DNA from: Flavobacteriia bacterium | Lineage (GTDB): Bacteria; Bacteroidota; Bacteroidia; Flavobacteriales_D; Crocinitomicaceae | Direction of reading: 5' to 3' | NCBI GenBank assembly: GCA_947458955.1 | Contig: CANGZT010000007.1 | Coordinates: 1 to 42,547, forward strand | Length of the DNA stretch: 42,547 nucleotides | Shown here: piece by piece, positions 8,277 to 17,056 of the stretch | Layout of the letters: every line of letters starts with the position of its first letter | Numbering within the stretch: position 1 is the stretch's first letter | The notes under the pieces: model-generated | What the model saw: the letters and a program-made list of their open reading frames with translations, nothing else | The model's database searches: none | What the model was told of the DNA's origin: nothing | Program-made: the position numbers and the translations under genes

Positions 8277-8340
8277 ATATTTTTTTTAGACCACACTTTT
8301 TAATCTAAATATTTCTTTATTAACAGGTGTTGAAAAGTGA

Positions 8341-10581
8341 TTAATCCTTTGCATGTATCACTTCACTATCTTCAAAATCCCATCTTTCGATTCTTTCAAC
8401 CCCTTCAATTTGTTCGAATTGCTTGGTTAACGCATCCAAGTGTTCAGTGTCATATACCATCACTTTGATCAACCCTTCAAATATTCCATCGTTAGCTTCA
8501 AACGAGATTGATTTCATATCTACATTTAATTGCTTTGATATTATTTCTGTAATTCGGTTTACGATACCTACACCATCAATACCCAATAATCTCAATGAAG
8601 CTAGGTGTTCAACAAGATCTGTATTTGTCCATGTCGCTTTAATACATCTAAACGCCATTTTGGAATTCATATGTTCAGCATTTGGACAATTATTACGATG
8701 TATCTTGATTTCATTATTGTTGGCAAGATAACCAAAAATAGGATCACCTGGAATAGGATTACAACATTTAGCTAACTTATAAGCATGCTCTTTGTATTGT
8801 TCATCAAATTCAATAGTACGTTTATGATAATCATTTGCTTCTGTCTGCTTTTCAGTAGATTTTGAAGCAAGTAATTTTTTGTCTACAACTAAATTACCCT
8901 CTTGATCGTTTAGTTCTCTTAACTTATTTAAATCAACTTTTGCTTTAGCAATTCGAATGTATAAATCTGTTAATGTATTCGCACCAAAATAACGCTCGAT
9001 AATATGAATGTTTTCTTTGGAGTTGTTTAAGTTAAACTGTTTTAATTTTCTTTCAAGAATTTCTTTACCATCTTGAGCAATCGCTTTAATTTGTTCATTT
9101 AAAGCTCCTCTGATTTTTTGTTTTGCTCTAGCTGAGTAAACATATCCAAGCCAATCTTCAGTAGGTTTTTGTTTTTCAGAAGTGATTATTTCAACTTGAT
9201 CACCGTTATGTAATTGATAGCTCAATGGAACTAATTGAGTATTTACTTTAGCTCCTATACATTTGTTGCCGATACCTGTGTGAATATCATAAGCAAAATC
9301 AAGTATAGTTGCACCTACAGGTAGAACTCTTAATTGACCTTTCGGTGTAAAAACATATATTTCATCAGTGAATAAATTCATTTTGAATTCATTCACAAAA
9401 TCCATTGCAGTTAAATTATGGTTTTCCATCAAATCCCTGATCTCTGCAATCCATCGATCGAATTTAGAAGTCTCTGAATCGCCTGCATTCTCTTTGTATT
9501 TATAGTGAGCTGCTAAACCTTTCTCTGCGATTTCATCCATCCTTTTGGAACGAATTTGTACTTCTACCCATTTACCCTGGTTAGACATTACGGTTGTGTG
9601 TAAAGATTCATAACCATTTGCTCTTGGGGTTGAAATCCAGTCCCTAAGCCTTTCAGGACTTGGTTGGTAAAAGTCGGTGACAATACTGTAAATTCTCCAA
9701 CAATCAGGTTTTTCTAATTCAACTGGCGTATCAACAATGATTCTTACTGCAAACAAATCGTAAACTTCTTCAAAAGGGACACTTTTAGTTTGCATTTTTC
9801 TCCAAATGGATGAAATGGATTTTGTTCTTGCTTTTACATCGTAAACATAACCTTCATGATTCAGAGCTTCCTTAATTGGTTCTACAAAAGTTTTGATAAA
9901 TCTATTTCTAGATTCTTTTGTTGACTTCAATTTACTCTCAATCATGTGATAATTTTCAGGATCTGAATGTAGAAAACCTAGATCTTCTAATTCACTTTTG
10001 ATGGAGTGTAAACCAAGTCTATGTGCTAAAGGAGCATATAAAAATTTTGTCTCTGATGCTATTTTTAATCGTTTATCTGCACGCATACTACCAAGTGTGC
10101 GCATGTTGTGTAAACGGTCTGCAAGTTTGATTAAGACAACTCGAATATCATCAGAAATTGTTAATATCATCTTGCGGAAATTTTCCGCTTGTATTGATGA
10201 GTTTTCATCAAAAATCTCAGGAATCTTTGTTAAACCATCAATGATTCTTCTTGATTTACTTCCAAATAATTCCTCAATATCTTCTAAGGTAATGTAAGTA
10301 TCTTCAACAGTATCATGTAATAAAGCACAAGTAATACTTGTCGCTCCTAAGCCCATCTCTTCAGAAACAATACGCGCTACAGCAATCGGATGATAAATAT
10401 ATGGTTCTCCCGATTTACGTCGCATATCTTTATGTGCTTCAACTGCAACATCAAAAGCTTTTCTGACCATTTTTTGATCGTCTTTTGATAAGGTTTTAGC
10501 ATTTTTTAATAACGCTTTAAATGCGTTTAAAATTTCTTTTCTTTCTTTTTCTAAATCAATTCCTTGCGGTACATTTGACAT
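8341..10581 (-). CDS. Bifunctional (p)ppGpp synthetase/hydrolase (RelA/SpoT type)
   Basis: This Rel enzyme makes and degrades the stringent-response alarmone (p)ppGpp. Its 746 residues carry all domains: the HD hydrolase with LLHDTVEDT (H89, D90, E93, D94) and KLADRLHNMRTLG; the synthetase domain with YDLFAVRIIVD and TPRANGYESLHTTVM; TGS (about 405-465, DEIYVFTPKGQLRVLPVGA); the cysteine-containing zinc-finger region with KLAKCCNPIPGD; and a C-terminal ACT domain (about 675-740). Intact hydrolase metal residues indicate both activities, as in single-Rel organisms. The start ATG at 10581 has a near-consensus -7 box upstream. It is separated from fur by 69 bases. Confidence 0.95.
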   Translation of the reverse strand: MSNVPQGIDLEKERKEILNAFKALLKNAKTLSKDDQKMVRKAFDVAVEAHKDMRRKSGEPYIYHPIAVARIVSEEMGLGATSITCALLHDTVEDTYITLEDIEELFGSKSRRIIDGLTKIPEIFDENSSIQAENFRKMILTISDDIRVVLIKLADRLHNMRTLGSMRADKRLKIASETKFLYAPLAHRLGLHSIKSELEDLGFLHSDPENYHMIESKLKSTKESRNRFIKTFVEPIKEALNHEGYVYDVKARTKSISSIWRKMQTKSVPFEEVYDLFAVRIIVDTPVELEKPDCWRIYSIVTDFYQPSPERLRDWISTPRANGYESLHTTVMSNQGKWVEVQIRSKRMDEIAEKGLAAHYKYKENAGDSETSKFDRWIAEIRDLMENHNLTAMDFVNEFKMNLFTDEIYVFTPKGQLRVLPVGATILDFAYDIHTGIGNKCIGAKVNTQLVPLSYQLHNGDQVEIITSEKQKPTEDWLGYVYSARAKQKIRGALNEQIKAIAQDGKEILERKLKQFNLNNSKENIHIIERYFGANTLTDLYIRIAKAKVDLNKLRELNDQEGNLVVDKKLLASKSTEKQTEANDYHKRTIEFDEQYKEHAYKLAKCCNPIPGDPIFGYLANNNEIKIHRNNCPNAEHMNSKMAFRCIKATWTNTDLVEHLASLRLLGIDGVGIVNRITEIISKQLNVDMKSISFEANDGIFEGLIKVMVYDTEHLDALTKQFEQIEGVERIERWDFEDSEVIHAKD

Positions 10582-10610
10582 AGTTGTGTTTTTTAATGAT
10601 TAATTCGTTA

Positions 10611-10619
10611 CAAAAGATA
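10611..10619 (-). promoter_or_regulatory. Probable -7 box of the relA/spoT gene
   Basis: The minus strand reads TATCTTTTG, one base longer than TAnnTTTG, about 30 bases before the ATG. No clear -33 element is visible. Confidence 0.35.
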
Positions 10620-10640
10620 ACAAATTATTTTAAATTTTAT

Positions 10641-10678
10641 GTTAAAATAAAAATGTCCTCCCCGAGGAAAGGACATTT
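10641..10678 (-). terminator. Intrinsic terminator of fumarylacetoacetase gene
   Basis: AAATGTCCT (10651-10659) and AGGACATTT (10670-10678) form a perfect 9-bp stem with a 10-base loop. On the minus strand it runs into TTTTTATTTT, giving the T-run. It lies 19 bases past the fumarylacetoacetase stop and upstream of the relA/spoT promoter, separating the two genes. Confidence 0.85.
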
Positions 10679-10696
10679 AAAATTTATTTAATTTAA

Positions 10697-11974
10697 TTAT
10701 TTAGCAGGTAAAACTTTAGCTTTAACTTCACCAAATCCGATACGAACTCCATCTTTTTCACAATAACCTCGCATGATTACTGTGTCATTGTCTAAGATGA
10801 ATTTACGTTCAGTACCATCATTCATTTGTAATGGTTTTGTTCCTTTCCAAGCCAATTCTAACATTGATCCATAAGAATTTGGTGTTGGTCCTGAGATAGT
10901 TCCTGAACCCATTAAATCTCCACATCTAACGTTACATCCATTTACAGTATGGTGAGCTAATTGTTGAGCCATATTCCAATACATATATTTTAAATTTGAT
11001 TCACAAATCAAATTTTCTGTACCATTTTCAGGTTGAATTAAAACTTCTAAATTAATGTCATAACTCTTATCACCAGTAAATTCCAAGTAAGAAAGAACTT
11101 TAGGGTCTTGCTCAGGTCCTGCAACTTTATAAGGCTGAAGTGCATCTAATGTCACAACCCATGCAGAAATACTAGAAGCGAAGTTTTTAGCTAAAAAAGG
11201 TCCTAGTGGAACATATTCCCAAGTTTGGATATCTCTCGCTGACCAATCATTAAACAAAACCATTCCGAAAATAAAATCTTCAGCTTCATCAGGTGCAATG
11301 GAATCCCCTAATGGTTTTCCTTCGTAAGTTATAAATGCTGTTTCTAATTCGAAATCTAAATTTCTGCAAGGGGCATAAATTGGATTTTCATTTGGATCTG
11401 GCTTAATTTGTCCTTTTGGTCTGTGTATGTCAACCCCTGATAAAATAACAGAACTTGCTCTACCATGATAACCAACAGGAATCCACAACCAATTAGGAAG
11501 TAATGCGTTATTAGGATCTCTAAACATTGTTCCAACGTTGGTTGCATGTTCTCGACTAGAATAAAAGTCTGTATAATCACCAATTTTCACAGGCATTTGC
11601 ATAATGACACTCTTGTTAGGTATCAAAACTTGTTCAGCATGGTGTTTATTCTGTTGTAATTCTTGATTGTTAGAATCTAATAGGTTTGAAATACGGTTTC
11701 TTAATTCTCTAGTTGCAGTTTTCCCTTTTTTCATTAAATGATTCAAACAGTCTGTATCAAAATCTTCTAATCCAAACTGAAGGTTGTCAAGATAACCTAA
11801 AACATGTAACGTTTTTAAATCCAATACGTGATCTCCAATTCTTACACCAACACGTGTAGACAAAGAAGATGTTTTGAAAACACCAAAAGGTAAATTTTGA
11901 ATTGGAAAATCTGAACCTGCTGGCACATTTACCCATGTAGTTAGTGCAGGATTGTTTGCAGCAATTATAGCCAT
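10697..11974 (-). CDS. fahA: Fumarylacetoacetase
   Basis: This enzyme cleaves fumarylacetoacetate to fumarate and acetoacetate, the last step of tyrosine degradation. The 425-residue protein has the N-terminal SH3-like FAH domain (about 20-120) and the catalytic FAH domain: IGDYTDFYSSREHATNVGTM (metal Asp and catalytic His), PVGYHGRASSVILSG, LDFELETAFI (two metal-binding Glu), NDWSARDIQTWEYVPLG (metal Asp) and GSGTISGP. All expected active-site residues are present. It stands alone here, with its own -7 box and terminator; other homogentisate-pathway genes are not in the window. Confidence 0.95.
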   Translation of the reverse strand: MAIIAANNPALTTWVNVPAGSDFPIQNLPFGVFKTSSLSTRVGVRIGDHVLDLKTLHVLGYLDNLQFGLEDFDTDCLNHLMKKGKTATRELRNRISNLLDSNNQELQQNKHHAEQVLIPNKSVIMQMPVKIGDYTDFYSSREHATNVGTMFRDPNNALLPNWLWIPVGYHGRASSVILSGVDIHRPKGQIKPDPNENPIYAPCRNLDFELETAFITYEGKPLGDSIAPDEAEDFIFGMVLFNDWSARDIQTWEYVPLGPFLAKNFASSISAWVVTLDALQPYKVAGPEQDPKVLSYLEFTGDKSYDINLEVLIQPENGTENLICESNLKYMYWNMAQQLAHHTVNGCNVRCGDLMGSGTISGPTPNSYGSMLELAWKGTKPLQMNDGTERKFILDNDTVIMRGYCEKDGVRIGFGEVKAKVLPAK

Positions 11975-12011
11975 ATTTTGAATGTTAATTTATTAATCGA
12001 ATTTTATGAGG

Positions 12012-12019
12012 CAAATATA
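12012..12019 (-). promoter_or_regulatory. fahA -7 box
   Basis: The minus strand reads TATATTTG, an exact TAnnTTTG, giving a leader of about 30 bases to the ATG at 11974. No TTTG lies at -33. The intergenic region (11975-12123) also holds the divergent threonine aldolase promoter. Confidence 0.6.
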
Positions 12020-12075
12020 ACTATTAAACTTTCTATCTTCTTTTTAGAATTAAAAAATATTCATAAATCAGTTGA

Positions 12076-12106
12076 TTTGTAATATAGAATTAAAGGGGTA
12101 ATTTTG
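12076..12106 (+). promoter_or_regulatory. Full consensus promoter of threonine aldolase
   Basis: TTTG (12076-12079), exactly 19 bases of spacer, then TAATTTTG (12099-12106): a complete match to the Bacteroidota -33/-7 pattern. The expected transcript start near 12112 gives a leader of about 11 bases before the ATG at 12124. Confidence 0.8.
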
Positions 12107-12123
12107 AATCAAATTATGATTGT

Positions 12124-13152
12124 ATGAATTTGATTGATTTTAGAAGTGATACAGTAACAAAGCCTAGCAAAGAAATGTTAGATTTTATGTTTCAAGCTGA
12201 GGTTGGAGACGATGTTTACGGGGAAGATCCAAGTGTTATTGCTTTAGAAAGTTATGCGTCTGAATTTTTCGGAAAAGAAGCTGCATTATTTTGTACTTCT
12301 GGAACTCAGTCAAATCAGATTGGATTACAATTGCATTTAACTCCGGGAGGAGAAGTTATTTGTCATAGTGATAGTCATATATATAGGTATGAAGGGGGTG
12401 GAATTGCAAAAAATTCAGGAGCATCAGTTAAGTTACTAGAGGGTAATTTTGGAAGAATAAAATTAGATCAGATTAAGTCAGCGATAAATCCAGATGACGT
12501 TCATCTGCCTATCACACAATTGGTAAGTCTTGAAGATACTGCAAATAAAGGCGGTGGAGCAGTCTACGATTTCAACGATATTGTAGAAATCTCCAACTTT
12601 TGTAAGTCAATTCATTTACCGATGCATTTAGATGGTGCAAGAATGATGAATGCACTTGTGGTTAATAATGTAAATCCTAAAAAATATGCTAGTCAATTTG
12701 ATACGATTTCTTTGTGTTTGTCCAAGGGGTTAGGTGCCCCTATAGGTTCTTTGTTAGTAGGGGATAAATCTCAAATCAAACAAGCTAGAAGAATTCGAAA
12801 ATCAATGGGGGGCGGTATGAGACAGGCTGGGTATATTGCTGCTGCAGGTCTGTTTGCAATGAAAAACAATATAAATCGATTAGTTGAAGATCATAGAAAC
12901 GCTTCTTATTTGGGAGAATCAATCAAAAAATTGGATTGGGTAAAACGTATTTATCCTGTTCAGACTAATATTGTGATTTTTGAGTTGAAATCCCCTGAAA
13001 AACAAATAGAAATAATTCATTTACTGAAAGATAAAGGGGTTTTGTGTAATGCTTTTGGACCTACAGCTATTCGATTTGTTACTCATTTAGATTTAAATAC
13101 CAATCAAATTGAATATGCTATTGATGTTTTAAAATCATTACGAATAAGTTAA
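12124..13152 (+). CDS. ltaE: Low-specificity L-threonine aldolase
   Basis: This PLP enzyme splits threonine or allo-threonine into glycine and acetaldehyde. The 342-residue protein has the family N-terminus FRSDTVTKPSKEML, the PLP-site CTSGTQSNQIGLQ around residue 60, LHLDGARMMNALV (cofactor Asp and Arg) around residue 168, and the PLP lysine in LCLSKGLGAPIGSLLVG around residue 200. The beta-eliminating lyase fold and length fit. It has a consensus promoter directly upstream. Together with glyA, serA and serC in this window it concerns glycine and serine supply, though it is not in an operon with them. Confidence 0.93.
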   Translation: MNLIDFRSDTVTKPSKEMLDFMFQAEVGDDVYGEDPSVIALESYASEFFGKEAALFCTSGTQSNQIGLQLHLTPGGEVICHSDSHIYRYEGGGIAKNSGASVKLLEGNFGRIKLDQIKSAINPDDVHLPITQLVSLEDTANKGGGAVYDFNDIVEISNFCKSIHLPMHLDGARMMNALVVNNVNPKKYASQFDTISLCLSKGLGAPIGSLLVGDKSQIKQARRIRKSMGGGMRQAGYIAAAGLFAMKNNINRLVEDHRNASYLGESIKKLDWVKRIYPVQTNIVIFELKSPEKQIEIIHLLKDKGVLCNAFGPTAIRFVTHLDLNTNQIEYAIDVLKSLRIS

Positions 13153-13186
13153 ATTTTAGCATAAATTAAAGTAGGCAAAAAGTATT

Positions 13187-13219
13187 TTGTAGAATTCTCC
13201 TTAATTCACACTATCTTTG
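13187..13219 (+). promoter_or_regulatory. Promoter of the DEAD-box helicase gene
   Basis: TATCTTTG (13212-13219) is an exact -7 box, and TTTG at 13186-13189 lies 22 bp upstream, within the 17-23 bp reported for Flavobacterium TTG/TAnnTTTG promoters. The predicted leader to the ATG at 13243 is about 17 bases. Confidence 0.65.
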
Positions 13220-13242
13220 TACTTTAATTTTAATTATAATTT

Positions 13243-15114
13243 ATGACCTTTAGCGAACTAGGGCTTAGGGAAGAGGTGCTTCAGTCGATAAACGATTTGG
13301 GGTTCGAAGCACCAACACCTATCCAACAGTCAGCAATTCCACACTTATTGAAAAGTGATAGTGACTTAGTTGGTTTAGCTCAAACAGGAACGGGAAAAAC
13401 GGCAGCATTCGGCTTGCCATTAGTAAACAACATTCAAGATCAGTACGATTTAACACAAGGATTGGTAATTTGTCCAACAAGAGAATTGTGTCTTCAAATT
13501 TCAAAAGATCTTGAAAATTATGCGAAATACGATCGTAAAACTGCAGTTGTTGCAGTTTATGGTGGTACTGACATCCGTCGTCAAATTACACAAATTAAAC
13601 AAGGTGCTACAATTATCGTAGCAACTCCTGGTCGTTTGGTTGATTTGATTCAAAGACGTGCTGTAAAACTTCAAGATGTTCGTTTTGTTGTGCTTGATGA
13701 AGCAGATGAAATGTTAAACATGGGATTCAAAGAGGATATTGATTCTATTTTAGATCAAACTCCTGATGAAAAAAACGTATGGTTATTCTCTGCAACAATG
13801 CCAAAAGAAGTGGCTGATATTGCAAAAAATTATATGACGAATCCATTAGAAGTTTCTATTGGACACAAAAATCAAGGAAATGTAAATATTGAGCACATTT
13901 ATTACACTGTTCGTGAAAAAGATAGATATGCGGCTTTAAAACGTTTGATAGATGTAAATCCAGATATTTTTGGATTGGTTTTCTGTCGTACAAGACACGA
14001 AACACAACATGTAGCCGAAAATTTAAGTAAAGACGGATATAATGCAGAGCCATTACATGGTGATCTTTCTCAAGCACAACGTGATAATGTAATGAAGCGT
14101 TTTAGAGAACGTACAGTACAATTATTAGTTGCTACTGATGTTGCTGCTCGTGGTATTGATGTTGATAATATTACGCACGTAATAAATTATCAGTTGCCAG
14201 ATGATATCGAAAATTACACACATAGAAGTGGAAGAACTGCTCGTGCTGGTAAAAAAGGAGAGTCGTTGGTGTTAATAAACTTAAAAGAACACTACAAAAT
14301 CAAAGCGATTGAGCGTCAAATGCGTACAAGTTTTACACTTGGTGTTGTTCCTAGTGCAAATGAAATATGCGCAATTCAATTAGCTAGTTTGATTAACAAA
14401 GTAAAAGATACTGAAGTTAAAGAAAAAGATATTGAAGAGTTTTTACCTAAAATAATGAGTGATTTTGAGCATCTTTCAAAAGAAGAGGTGATCAAAAAGT
14501 TTATCTCAGTTGAATTTAATCGTTTTGTTGAATATTACAGTAAAGCTCAAGATTTAAATGTTTCTGAATCTAGAGATAGAAGAGAACGTGGAGAGAGAGG
14601 TGATAGAGATAGAGGAGAAAGAGGTGGAGAAAGAAGAGAGCGTTTTGATAGAGATGATAGCAATAGAACTCGTTTCTTTGTTAGTTTAGGTAAAAGAGAT
14701 GGTTTAAATCCAGGAGGATTATTACGTTTGATTTGTGATGAAGCTGGTTTAACTTCTTCAAGTGTAGGTAAAATTGATGTTATGCCATCATTCAGTTTCT
14801 TTGAAGCAGATAATAGTCATACTGAAGCAATCTTAAAAGCTGTAAATGGAGCGAATTACGAAGGAAATCGAGTTTCTGTAGAAATTACGAAGAAAAAGGC
14901 GGAAAGAAGAAGTGGTGGTGGAGATAGAGATAGAGGATTCAGCGGAAGCAGAGATAGAAATGATCGTGGTGGAGAAAGAAGAAGTGGTGGTGGATTCGGA
15001 GAGCGTAAAAGAGAAGGAGGAGGATTTGGATCTAGAAGTGGGGGAGGAGATCGCGATCGCGACAGAAACTCTAGCAGACCAAGAAGTAGAAGTTCATACG
15101 GTAGAAATAATTAA
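13243..15114 (+). CDS. deaD: DEAD-box ATP-dependent RNA helicase with DbpA RNA-binding domain
   Basis: DeaD/CsdA-type helicase that unwinds RNA, probably in ribosome assembly or mRNA turnover. Motifs in order in the 623 residues: the Q motif around FEAPTPIQQSAIP (21-33), AQTGTGKT (46-53), PTREL, TPGRLVDL, the DEAD box (about 152-155), SAT, and HRSGRTARAGKKG in the second RecA domain. A DbpA-type RNA-binding domain follows (about 478-555, from TRFFVSLGKRDGLNPGGLL). Two low-complexity Arg/Gly/Asp/Glu-rich tracts (about 443-475 and 556-623) flank it, likely disordered RNA-binding tails. bipA starts 7 bases after the stop, so the two are probably co-transcribed. Confidence 0.93.
   Translation: MTFSELGLREEVLQSINDLGFEAPTPIQQSAIPHLLKSDSDLVGLAQTGTGKTAAFGLPLVNNIQDQYDLTQGLVICPTRELCLQISKDLENYAKYDRKTAVVAVYGGTDIRRQITQIKQGATIIVATPGRLVDLIQRRAVKLQDVRFVVLDEADEMLNMGFKEDIDSILDQTPDEKNVWLFSATMPKEVADIAKNYMTNPLEVSIGHKNQGNVNIEHIYYTVREKDRYAALKRLIDVNPDIFGLVFCRTRHETQHVAENLSKDGYNAEPLHGDLSQAQRDNVMKRFRERTVQLLVATDVAARGIDVDNITHVINYQLPDDIENYTHRSGRTARAGKKGESLVLINLKEHYKIKAIERQMRTSFTLGVVPSANEICAIQLASLINKVKDTEVKEKDIEEFLPKIMSDFEHLSKEEVIKKFISVEFNRFVEYYSKAQDLNVSESRDRRERGERGDRDRGERGGERRERFDRDDSNRTRFFVSLGKRDGLNPGGLLRLICDEAGLTSSSVGKIDVMPSFSFFEADNSHTEAILKAVNGANYEGNRVSVEITKKKAERRSGGGDRDRGFSGSRDRNDRGGERRSGGGFGERKREGGGFGSRSGGGDRDRDRNSSRPRSRSSYGRNN
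14571..14642 (+). repeat. Purine-rich low-complexity tract
   Basis: Within the helicase gene about 70 bases are almost all A and G on the + strand, with repeated AGAGATAGA/GAGAGG units coding for Arg-Gly-Glu-Asp repeats. A second, less pure tract of the same kind occupies about 14895-15085. Such tracts are prone to length change by slippage. Confidence 0.6.
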
Positions 15115-15121
15115 TTAAAAA

Positions 15122-16918
15122 ATGGAAATTAGGAATATCGCAATTATTGCACACGTTGACCATGGTAAAACTACCTTGGTGGATAGAATGATTGAGGCAG
15201 GTACAGATGCTCAAAAACACGAAAAGCCAAAAGGGGAGTTATTCATGGATAACAATGATTTGGAGCGTGAAAGAGGGATAACCATTGTTTCTAAAAATGT
15301 ATCTGTTCTATATAAAGGAACAAAAATTAACATTATTGACACTCCTGGTCACGCCGACTTCGGAGGTGAGGTAGAGCGAGTATTAAACATGGCTGATGGT
15401 GTTTGTTTGCTAGTGGATGCTTTTGAAGGTCCAATGCCACAAACGCGTTTCGTTTTAGGAAAAGCACTTGCTCTAGGTTTAAAACCTTTATTAGTGATTA
15501 ATAAAGTGGATAAAGAAAATTGTACACCGGAAGAAGTTCATGAAAAAGTGTTCGATTTGATGTTTGAATTAGATGCAAATGACAGCCAGTTAGATTTCGC
15601 AACTGTTTATGGTTCTGCTAAAAACGGTTGGATGTCTGATGATTGGAAAAAGCCTACTGATTCTATTACTCCCTTATTAGATAAAATTTTAGATTATTTC
15701 CCTCCAAGAAAAATTGACGAAGGAAATACGCAAATGTTGATTACATCTTTAGATTTTTCAACGTTCGTTGGTCGTATTGCTATTGGCCGTCTAAATAGAG
15801 GGGAATTAAAAGAAGGTCAAAATATTATTTTGGCAAAAAGAGATGGAACTCAACAAAAACATAAAATCAAAGAGATGTTTGTGTTTGAGGGAATTGAAAG
15901 AGTAAAAGTTGCTGAAATTCAAGCTGGAGATATTTGTGCTTTAACAGGTATAGAAGGCTTTGAGATTGGTGATGTAATTTGTGATTTTGAAAATCCAGAA
16001 CCTTTACAATCTATATCAATAGATGAGCCAACCATGAATATGTTGTTCTCGATCAATGATTCTCCATTTTTTGGAAAAGAGGGTAAAAAAGTAACTTCTA
16101 GACATATTCAAGAACGTTTAACTAAAGAGTTAGAAAAAAACTTAGCTATGCGTGTATATAGCACGGATAAAGCTGATAAATGGTTAGTTGCAGGTCGTGG
16201 AGTATTGCATTTATCTGTATTGATTGAAACCATGCGTCGTGAAGGATATGAATTACAAGTAGGACAGCCACAGGTAATTATTAAGGAGATTGACGGAGTT
16301 AAATGTGAGCCAGTTGAAGAATTGACAATCGATTTACCGGAGGAGTTCAGTGGTACTGCTGTAGAAGCGGTAACAAAGAGAAAAGGTGAAATGACAAATA
16401 TGGAGCCGAAAGGAACTCGTATGACTATCCAATTTCAAATTCCTTCAAGAGGTATTATCGGTTTGAGAAATTACTTATTAACTCAAACAGCAGGAGAAGC
16501 GATAATGAATCACCGTTTCTTAGAATATCAACCATACAAAGGAGAAATTCCAGGACGTCAAAATGGTTCGTTGATTTCTATGGAACAAGGAGTTTCAATT
16601 CCTTTCTCTATTAATAACTTACAAGAAAGAGGTAAATTCTTTATTCATCCGAATGAAAATATTTATGAAGGACAAGTTATTGGTGAAAATTCAAGAGCAG
16701 GAGATATGGTTGTTAACGTTACTAAAACGAAAAAAATGACAAACATGCGTTCTTCTGGTAATGATGATAAAGTAAAATTAATTCCGCCAGTGAAATTCAG
16801 CTTGGAAGAATGTTTAGAGTATATCCAAGGAGATGAATACGTTGAGGTTACTCCAGAGAACTTACGTATCCGTAAAATCTTATTGAAAGAAACGGAGCGC
16901 AAAAGATCAGGTAAATAA
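15122..16918 (+). CDS. typA: Ribosome-associated GTPase BipA/TypA
   Basis: BipA is a translational GTPase of the EF-G class that acts in 50S assembly, especially under stress or cold. The 598-residue length is standard. Visible are G1 [14 protein letters not shown] (10-23), the switch region with [12 protein letters not shown]3 [16 protein letters not shown]4 NKVDKEN and G5 SAKNGW. Later domains include [33 protein letters not shown] and the BipA-specific C-terminal part with [11 protein letters not shown]. It lies 7 bases after the DEAD-box helicase gene, fitting a joint role in ribosome biogenesis, and is followed by a clear terminator. Confidence 0.97.
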   Translation: MEIRNIAIIAHVDHGKTTLVDRMIEAGTDAQKHEKPKGELFMDNNDLERERGITIVSKNVSVLYKGTKINIIDTPGHADFGGEVERVLNMADGVCLLVDAFEGPMPQTRFVLGKALALGLKPLLVINKVDKENCTPEEVHEKVFDLMFELDANDSQLDFATVYGSAKNGWMSDDWKKPTDSITPLLDKILDYFPPRKIDEGNTQMLITSLDFSTFVGRIAIGRLNRGELKEGQNIILAKRDGTQQKHKIKEMFVFEGIERVKVAEIQAGDICALTGIEGFEIGDVICDFENPEPLQSISIDEPTMNMLFSINDSPFFGKEGKKVTSRHIQERLTKELEKNLAMRVYSTDKADKWLVAGRGVLHLSVLIETMRREGYELQVGQPQVIIKEIDGVKCEPVEELTIDLPEEFSGTAVEAVTKRKGEMTNMEPKGTRMTIQFQIPSRGIIGLRNYLLTQTAGEAIMNHRFLEYQPYKGEIPGRQNGSLISMEQGVSIPFSINNLQERGKFFIHPNENIYEGQVIGENSRAGDMVVNVTKTKKMTNMRSSGNDDKVKLIPPVKFSLEECLEYIQGDEYVEVTPENLRIRKILLKETERKRSGK

Positions 16919-16936
16919 ACGTTTTATTTATACTTT

Positions 16937-16977
16937 ACAAAAGGTGTTTTCAATTATGGAGACACCTTTTGTGTTTT
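16937..16977 (+). terminator. Intrinsic terminator after bipA
   Basis: ACAAAAGGTGT (16937-16947) and ACACCTTTTGT (16962-16972) form a perfect 11-bp stem with a 14-base loop, followed by GTTTTT. It lies 18 bases past the bipA stop and closes the helicase-bipA unit. Confidence 0.85.
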
Positions 16978-17003
16978 TGGTGAATAACTTCGGAAACATT
17001 TTT

Positions 17004-17034
17004 TTTGATTGCATGGAATTTCGTTTTACTTTTA
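17004..17034 (+). promoter_or_regulatory. Promoter of the TPR-comA-WD40 operon
   Basis: TTTG (17004-17007), 19 bases of spacer, then TACTTTTA (17027-17034), a 7-of-8 match to TAnnTTTG. The predicted transcript start near 17041 lies downstream of the TTG at 17009 that opens the longest frame, so the ATG at 17057 is the true start. Confidence 0.65.
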
Positions 17035-17056
17035 TCAAAACCGAAATTGGTATAGT

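Noticed and set aside
11356-11583. 75-residue frame inside fahA on the same strand
   Set aside because: It overlaps a fully supported enzyme out of frame and resembles nothing known.
14912-15118. Second + strand frame of 68 residues in the helicase tail
   Set aside because: It exists only because the purine-rich repeat lacks stop codons in another frame. It is Glu/Val low complexity and has no own start signals.
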